From Zingiber officinale (lineage: Eukaryota > Streptophyta > Magnoliopsida > Zingiberales > Zingiberaceae), in the NCBI RefSeq assembly GCF_018446385.1, contig NC_055999.1:77205859-77269858 (forward strand): a DNA stretch of 64,000 bases, written 5' to 3'. Numbering within the stretch: position 1 is the first letter of the stretch; each line of letters opens with the position of its first letter. The position numbers and the translations under genes were made by a program. Positions 53,101 to 62,100 of this stretch are shown here, piece by piece. The notes below the pieces were generated by a model. It was not told the DNA's origin. It did no database searches and saw only the letters and a list, made by a program, of their open reading frames with translations.

Positions 53101-56100
53101 TATACTCCCTACCGAATAACACGGGGTCTTCATCATCGAGCATTTGGCTTGATATTATACTCCGGCCAAACGACACGGAGTCTTCATCGAGCATTTGGCT
53201 CGGATATTATACTCCCGGCCGAACGGCACGGGGTCTTCGCCACGCAATCTTGCAGCTACCCGCTCGATGCGCAATGCTCATGCCTTTGTTTTGTTTTTAT
53301 AGCTTTGATTCCTGCAACCAAATGATACATTCGCACGGAATATTCATGAAATACATTACATCGGCGCACCTTTCATCCGGCCCGATAGGGCTGGAGGTGG
53401 TTTGCGCTCCAGGGTCTCTCTAGCCGTCGTCCATCCTCATCCTCCAAGTAGTAGGCTCCAGATCGAAGATTCTCGACGACCTTGAACGGTCCCGCCCAGG
53501 GAGCCTCCAACTTGCCTACATCCCCGACCGGCTTCACTTTTTTCCATACCAAGTCACCCACCTGGAATGCTCGAGGAATCACGCGGCGGTTGTAGTTCTG
53601 CTTCATCCTCTGCCTGTAGGCCATCAGCCGGACGGACGCTTTGGCTCACTCCTCGTCGATCAAGTCCCATTCTAGCTGCCCTCCGCTCGGCATTATCTTC
53701 ATCGTAGTTCTGGATCCGGGCGGATTCTATGCCGACTTCGACTAGGATGACCGCTTCGCCTCCATACACCAGATGGAAAGGTGTTACTCCCATTCCCTCT
53801 TTAGGGGTCGTGCGGATGGCCCATAAGACTCCTGGCAGCTCGTCCACCCAGCTTCCTCCCATGTGGTCAAACCGAGGCCGAAGAATTCGGAGTATCTCCC
53901 GATTGGCTACTTGGCTTGACCATTGCTTTGGGGATACGCCACATACGTGAAGTGCTGCTCAATGCCGTATCCCTTGCACCATTCTTCGAGCTGATTTCCG
54001 ACGAACTGTCGTCCATTGTCCGACACGAGCCGACGTGGAATGCCGAACCGGCAGATGATATTTTGCTAGATGAATTTCTTGACCATGTGCTCGGTTATCT
54101 TGGCCAATGGCTCCGCCTCCACCCACTTGGAGAAGTAATCTACTGCCACCAATAGAAACTTCCGTTGTCCGGTCGCCATGGGGAACAGTCTTACTATGTC
54201 CATGCCCCACTGGTCGAACGGACAAGACACTGCGGACGCTTTCATTTCTTCCGTCGGCTTATGTGAGAAGCTGTGGTACTTCTGACAGGAAAGACACGTT
54301 GCGACGGTCCGAGCGGTGTCCTCGTGTAGCGTTGGCCAGAAGTATCCGGCGGATCTTCCTAGCCAAAGATCGGCCGCCCGGATGACCTCCGCAAGATCCT
54401 TGGTGTACCTCCAGGAGAATGTATTCTGCGTCTTCTGAGCTGACGCATTTTAGCAGCGGTCGGGAGAAAGCCTTTTTGTAAAGCTGATCTCCGATGAGAG
54501 TGAACCGACCAGCTCTCCTCCTCAGCAACTGGGCTTCCTCCCGCTCGGAAGGCGTGGCACCCGAGCACAGAAACTCCGTGATGGTTGTTCTCCAATCGCT
54601 CGAGAATGTGAGGGCATCCATCCGGTCCACGTGCGCTACCAAACATACTTGTTCGATTGGTGGCTGGATGACGACCGGCGATATTGAGCTTGCTAGTTTG
54701 GCTAACTCATCTGCCGCCTGGTTCTCCGCTCGGGGTATCTTCTGGACCACCACCTCCGTGAAGCTAGTCTTGAGTTTTTCAAAGGCGTCCGCGTACAACT
54801 TGAGTCTTGCATTGTTTATCTCGAAGGCCCCCACGAGCTGTTGAGCGGCTAGTTGGGAATCTGAGTGAATCACCACCCGGCTAGCTCCAACATGCCGTGC
54901 GGCCTGCAATCCGGCTATGAGGGCTTCGTACTCTGCCTCATTATTTGTTGCACGATAGTCCAGCCAGAAGGACAAATGCATCCGCTCTCCTTGAGGCGAA
55001 AGTAGCAGGATCCCAATTCCGCTTCCGAGCCGAGTGGACGATCCATCCACATATATTTTCCATGTAACTTCGGGCTCGGGCTTTTGTACCTCGGTCACGA
55101 AATCTGCCAAGGACTGTGCTTTGATCGCCGAGCGGGGTTGGTATTGGATGTCAAATTCGCTTAGCTCCGTCGTCCACTTGATGAGTCGTCCGGATGCTTC
55201 AGGGTTCAAGAGTACTCTTGCTAGCGGGCTATTCGTCATCACGATAATGGTGTGCGCCAAAAAGTAAGGGCGCAACCTCCGAGCAGCAAGGACCAGGGCG
55301 AAAGCCAACTTCTCGAGACCGGTGTAGCGAGACTCAGCATCCTTTAAGATATGACTTAAAAAGTACACTGGTTGTTCCTCTCCGCTCGGCCTTACTAGTG
55401 CTAAGCTCACAGCATGCTCAGTTGAAGATAAATAAATGCGGAGCGGCTCACCTACAACTGGTTTCGCCAACACGGGTAGGAAATCCAGATAAGTCTTCAA
55501 TTCCTTGAATGCCCGATCGCACTCCTCGTCCCATTGAAACTTGGCGGCTTTGCGGAGAATCTTGAAAAATGGCAAGCTCCGGTCGGCGGTCTTAGAGATA
55601 AACCTTGACAGCGCCGTTATCCGACCGGTGAAACGCTGTACCTCTCGGAGATTTCTAGGAGGCGGCATGTCCTGCAATGCCTTTATCTTACTGGGGTTTG
55701 CCTCTATGCCCCGCTCGGTCACAATGTAACCCAGGAAGCGCCCTCCTCTTGCTCCGAACAGGCACTTCTGAGGGTTGAGTTTGACGTCATACCTTCTCAA
55801 TGTTTGGAAGGTCTCCTCCATGTCCGCGTAGAGATCGGCCGCCCGGAAGGACTTGATAAGTATGTCGTCCACGTACACTTCCAAGTTGCGTCCGATCTGC
55901 TCCCTGAAGACCTTGTTCATCAGACGCTGGTAGGTGGCTCCCGCGTTCTTCAATCCGAACGGCATTACATTGTAACAGTAGGTGCCGTCCGCCGTGACAA
56001 AGCTGACCTTCTCTTGGTCTTCTCGGACGAGCGGCACTTGGTGATAGCCTTGGTATGCATCTAGCATGCATATCAGCTCGCACCCGGCCGTGGAGTCTAC

Positions 56101-59100
56101 CAGTTGATCGATCCGGGGCAGGGGGTAGAAGTCCTTCGGGCATGCCTTGTTCAAGTCCCAGAAGTCAATGCAGACTCTCCACTTGTTCCCTGGCTTGGAG
56201 ACCAGAACCACATTGGCGAGCTAACTCGGGAATTGTACTTCCCTTATATGGCCGGCCTCTAGAAGCTTTTCGACCTCCGCCCGGATGATTACATTTTGCT
56301 CCGTGCTGAAGTCCCTCTTCCTTTGCTTTACCGGACGAGCGTCCGGCCGGACATGAAGTTCATGTTGCGCTACGCTCGACGAGACCCCGGGCAACTCATG
56401 GGTCGACCAGGCGAAGACGTCGCAATTTCGCCGCAAGCACTTGATCAACTTCTCCTTCTGCTTCTCCTCCAGATCGGATGCTATGAAAGTGGTGGCCTCC
56501 GATCGGGAAGGGTCAATCTGCACCTCCTTTTCTTCATAAACTAAAGAAGGTGGATTTTCAGTAATAGCATGTACCTCGACCCGCGGCACTTTCCGAACGG
56601 ACTTGATCGTCTCCCCGCACCTCCCCTACTTGATCCTCCATCGAGAATTTGATCTTTTGGCAGAAGGTAGAGACGACCGCCCGGAATTCGTTGAGAGTCG
56701 ATCGCCCTAGGATGACGTTGTATGTAGAAGGAGCATCAACCACGATGAAGGTGGTGGTCCTTGTCCTTCTGAGCGGCTCCTCGCCCAACGGGATAGCCAG
56801 CCGGACATGGCCGACCGGCAAGACTTCGTTCCCCGTGAATCCGTAGAGGGGGGTCGTCATTGGCAGTAGTTCGGCTCGGTCAATTTGCAGTTGATCGAAG
56901 GCCTTCTTGAATATTATGTTGACCGAGCTGCCTGTGTCAATGAAAATGCGATGGATAGTATAATTGGCTATTACCGCTCGAATGATCAGGGCGTCATCGT
57001 GAGGGACTTCAACTCCTTGGAGGTCCCTGGGCCCGAAGCTAATCTCGGGTCCGCTCGCCCTTTCCTTGCTGCAGCCGACCGCATGGATCGTCAACTGCCT
57101 TGCATGTGCCTTTTTGGCTCTGTTGAAATCTCCGCCGGTCGGGCCCCAGGCGATGATGTTGATCTCTCCCTGAGATGTGTTGCCCCTATTTTCCTCCTCT
57201 CGAGCGAAAGGTCGAGGTCGTTCATTTGACCTCGGTGGTGGGCTCCGTGCTGCTGACGGTGATGTCGCTCGAGGGATCGCCTTTCTGTCCTTTGCATGGG
57301 GCTCCGTTGTCGATGTTGCCGATCTGGTGAAGGCGATCGGCGGCGGTAACTCCTCGATGCGGGATGAGCGATGGGGGGTAGGCTCCTACAGTTGCGGGTA
57401 TTGTAAGTGGTCGACTGATGGAGTAAACAAAACATTGGGGTCCATACCTTCCCCTTGTGCTTGGGTCGATCAACCGCGACTTGTTGGACGGCGTGCGGCC
57501 GAGTGTGCTGATGAGGACGGGAGGCTTCGGCCCGCGGTCCTCTGGGTGGCTGGTGACTGATGGGTTGCTTTCGCTCGGCGGGAGCTGGTTGGTCGCTCTG
57601 GGCTTCTTTCCTTCTTGCCGCCTGGGCTTCCTCCACATTGATGTATTCGTTGGCTTTATGCAGCATGTGGTCGTAGTCCCAAGGCGGCTTCCGGATGAGC
57701 GATCGGAAGAAGTCACCGTCCACGAGCCCTTGCGTGAACGCGTTCACCATTGTTTCCGAGGTGACCGTTGGAATGTCCATGGCCACCTGGTTGAAGCGCT
57801 GAATGTATGCTCGGAGCGGCTCCCTCGCACCTTGCTTAATGGCAAACAGGCTAACGCTTGTCTTCTGGTGGCGCCTGCTGCTTGCAAAATGATGGAGGAA
57901 CGTCGTTCGAAAGTTCTTGAAGCTTGTGATGGAGCCGTCCGGCAATCTTCGAAACCACCGATGCGCTGATCCCGAAAGCGTGGTGAGGAACACTCGGCAT
58001 TTTACACCATCGGTGTACTGATGCAGAGTGGCGGTACTGTCGAACTTACCCAGGTGGTCGTCTGGGTCGGTTGTCCCGTTGTACTCTCCGATCGCAGGAG
58101 GCACATAATGCCTCGGCAGTGGATCGCGGAGAATGGCATCTGACAACTGCCGGTTGGTCCGCTCGGGAGACGCGTCTGATCGGGGCGCCTTTCCTTTTCT
58201 TACGTCTCGGATGGGTGCTTCGTCCGATGAAGATCCCTTGTCTTGGTTAGCTTGCGCTACCTCCGAGGGTGTCTGGAACAGAGTCCGATGAAAAGGTATC
58301 GGGGCGAGCGGAGCCCCCATCTGAGTGCCAGTCAACCCCTTGTTTTACCCCCATATTGAGAGCTACTCCTGCCTGTCTTCGGGCGGCGCTCGGCCCCCCG
58401 AGGCTGATGTCGCCTGTTGCGCTGCCCGCTCGGACTGAGCTTTCTGCTGCTGCTCCACGATTTTTGCTGCACGCGCTTGGACGAGTGCCTCGAGCTCTTC
58501 GGGAGAGAGCGTTACCAGAAGTTGACGTCCAGCTTCTTCCATCTTCTCAACTCGGATTCAGGTGTGTTCTCACAGACGGCGCCAATTTGATCCTGTCCGA
58601 GTGCTGAGTCGACGGACGCTGGGGACGTGGCACGCTCCGCTGTCTCCGACTAGTGATGTAGCTCTCCGGCGAACCTGCAAAGAAGCCGAGCCGAGAGGGG
58701 TTTCCCGGCGACAGCCCTCCGACGCTTAAGTCAGGCAACGAGAGAAGCAGCATAATGTGGCTACAGTAGAGATGTCCCATACCTTCGTCGACGTCTGGGG
58801 GTCCTTATATAGGACCCCGGGGAAACGCGAGCACGCTTCCTGATGCGTGCACGCTTCCCCAAACATACCTTAACGAGCCTGTGTCAGAAAAGTACCTCTG
58901 GCGTCATTCCGCAATCGTCCGAGCATATTCCAGATGTGACGGTGGAAGCTTCCACCGTATGATCTTGTGTACGGCTCGGCCGCCAACTCTGCTGCTTGTC
59001 GGCGGCAGGCGTCTCGAGGATGATGTTATCCCCTGTCTCCTTTGTCCTCTTGCTTCCCCTGTCTGTTCCAGGGCCGAGCGGGTCGGCCGCTCGGCAGGCA

Positions 59101-62100
59101 TATAACTCCTGCCTCAGTCGTATGCTCGGATGAGATTGCTCCCGCCTGTGTTGCCTTGTGTACCGGCCGAACGGACTGCCCGTTCGGCCTTTGAAACCTT
59201 TTTACCTTGAGCATCGGAAACCCGACCCCCAGTCGGGTTGTCTTCCTTCGGTTCGGGAGATTCATGGCCGGTCGGTCTGCATCGCCCGGTCGTCCAGCCC
59301 GCTTCGCTCGGTCGTTCAGCCTGCTTCATCCGGTCGACCGGTCGGCCGATCTCAAGGTTGAATCTCTTGACCTTTGACCTCCACGTGTCGTTGACCCTCC
59401 GCCAATGAGGATCCCCCGTCTTTATCACCGGATCAGTAATCATTAGCATTGTAAAAATAAGAGGAGTTGCAACCAAGAGGAAGCTTCATCCCTTCAGCTT
59501 CTCCTTGAGTTGATACTCCAACTCCACACAGGATCTCCCTCTCTTTCGCTCTTCCAAAATAAACCTCTCCTTCCCCTAGGTTTATATCTCCCTCCCCTAG
59601 GTTTTATTCTTATACTGAGAACCCTCTTTGCTTGGACCCCTTCTCTCCACCCATATGTTGTTAAGGCCGACCTTAGGGAGTGAGGAAGAAGTGGAGACCT
59701 TCTTGGTGTGAGAAACTTCTCTTTGTTTTCCTAGGTTGATGGTGTGAAAATTGTAGGAGGTGATCAGCGGTTCTTGAAGGAGAGACACAGATTGAAATTT
59801 CACCTTGGGCTAGGTGCATAGGGTTGCAAAAATCAGGATCTTCTATCCCATTTAAGAGGTTAAATTATGCTCACGTTTTGATGTGCTAAACATAAAATCT
59901 AATAAAGCTTTTGTGATCTAAAATTTCTCTAGGGAGGGTATGGAAGGCTAACATGCAAGTTAATGTTTGATAAGGGTTTCATTACTTTATAGGGCATCTT
60001 CAATTTGGTTTTGGGGCATTGTTAAAGAGGGAAAAATTACTCTCTTTAGAAGTGTTAAGTCCTCTTTATTTCATAGTTGACTCCTATGCTTTCAGATGGT
60101 TACCTAATTCTAGTTTGATGCCTTGTTGGATGCTACAGTGTGGGCAGACTATTGTACGTATAGAGATCCTCTTAGTCGGCTAATCAGCTTGAGGTAGGGT
60201 GGCTTGAGGGCATATGTCGTTTGTATATTCATTTATGCTTATGTTGGATAAAAATTTAAACAGAAGGTTGTACTCTATAAAATCATTGTGTTGGCCAGAT
60301 CACTTATTGCTGCCAGCCACATTGTATCCATTTTATGGTGCAGATCAAACTTTCCTAGCGACATCGGCCAGACAACATTCATATTAAGGCATCAACCTAC
60401 AGTATGTCGCACTTAGTGTTGGCCAAATGGTGCACACCCGGATTGAGGTGCCAAGCCAGCAAGAATTATTTATCTATATGATTGCATGATTACATCAGTG
60501 CATTGGCATGTATACATAGTATGCTCAGGGACTTTTTTTATTCATTTTTGTGAAGTTGATATGGGTGTCCAGTGCAGGTAATAATTGTTGAGTGTACAAT
60601 TATTACTGGGAGCTTTTAGCTTAGTGATTGAAGCTTTTATTATAGCATCGCAAGAATTTACTCCAATTCATTTATGCTGGATGTTACATATATTATAGAC
60701 TAACACACTACTTGTAGTTGTGTTGTCCCTAGATTCCTAGGTTGGGAGATTATCACACTCCTGATCAGATCAGAGGGGGGAAGACTATGTTTTCAATCTG
60801 CTTCTACTCACACCTGAGGTTATTTTAGCGTGGTTATGCATCTCTTGATTAATGCCCTATAAATTTGTTATTCGGTATAGATTTAAGGAAGTAAGTTGTT
60901 TGTATATTCATTTATGCATAGTATAGTGGTTAGCCAATAAAGAACTAGTATTACTGGATCATATAGTACAATGGTTAACTGAACCTAAATAGTTAGGACA
61001 ATCATGAGGTTTGATGATGATGACGACTACCGCGGTTAATGGGAACTAGGATATGGAACTGCCTGGAATGAGAAACAATATATAGTTGAAAGAACCTTGT
61101 AATGGCATGACATATTATCTATCAATGGCATGCACAGATGGACTGAGACAATTATGAACAGTTAACCATTAATTGCAACAAGTAGATTTCTAAAATCCTC
61201 CAATACTGGTTCAACATATTATGCATACAGCAAACTATTATCCTCCTATACTGGTAAATTCCACTGAATTTCTAAAATTAAATTTGAATGTTAAGTGGTT
61301 TTTATAGAATATTAAAATGCGAAAGACCTTTATCTAGCAAGTCATAGCAGAAGAATTGTATTCTATTTTGGATGAATGTAGTTACTTGGGGCATGTGGAA
61401 AAAAGAGATGGAATTACCAGATTTGTTGGTGAGAAACGAGTATTTGAATCTTTTGTTGCATAATGCCGATCAAGCAACTTTTTAATATGTTCATGCATTG
61501 TTGCATCTGTGCCAATTCCAGCCTGAATGAGATTGAGATAAGTGACTATAGAAAGAGCACAGGATTTATGCAACCACGTATGCAGATCCACCAAAAACAC
61601 AAAAGTCAGAATATGGACTGAGTTAGCACTTACCTTGTCCATACAGCTGAGTAGATCAGCTTCACTTAGAAGAGGCGGTGGTCTAGTCACTCCCGAATCA
61701 AGAGTCAAACTGGTTGGAACAAACTGAGAACAAATAGCACTTCCACACATCAACACTTTGACATACCACACGAGCAAAAGATGAGAGTTGTATTGATGAA
61801 AATGTTAAAGTGGATGTATGAACATACGAGAATCAGAGGATGGATAGGATAAAAAAATGAAAACATCAAAGAGAAAGTAGTTGGGATTGCGCCAATTGAG
61901 AAAAAACTTTAAGAGATGCATTTAAAATAGTATGGACACATACTAAGGTATCCAATAAATGTCCTAGTTAAACAATGTGAGATCACAAATACGCACATTA
62001 ATAAAGGAGAAGAGAGACCAAAAAAAACTTGGTCAGAATGGTCAAATAGATAAAATTCATTTAAATATAGATAAAAATATAATAGGTGATTGAGCTTAAT

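Larger units (their letters stand above)
40777..59413. repeat. 18.7-kb tandem duplication, copy 2
   Basis: The order of features matches copy 1 throughout. Copy 2 continues past the breakpoint through the last bases of the LTR (TTATCACCGGATCA, ending 59435) into unique TOP3A intron. Its retrotransposon therefore keeps both full LTRs and a right-hand GTAAT target duplicate at 59436-59440. Differences between copies are mostly small indels in clusters, plus some substitutions. Confidence 0.92.
48698..59435 (-). mobile_element. Tat-lineage Ty3/gypsy retrotransposon, copy 2 (both LTRs complete)
   Basis: The 10.74-kb element has TGATCC...GGATCA LTRs and perfect 5-bp target duplicates GTAAT at 48693-48697 and 59436-59440. 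Gene order matches copy 1. Only this copy keeps the right-hand host junction, so it shows the original insertion site in the TOP3A intron. Stops and frameshifts make it non-autonomous. Confidence 0.92.

Noticed and set aside
30057..59435. Two independent insertions of the Tat retrotransposon
   Set aside because: Left target duplicates and surrounding intron are the same in both copies and copy 1 lacks its right junction, so one insertion plus duplication explains the data.
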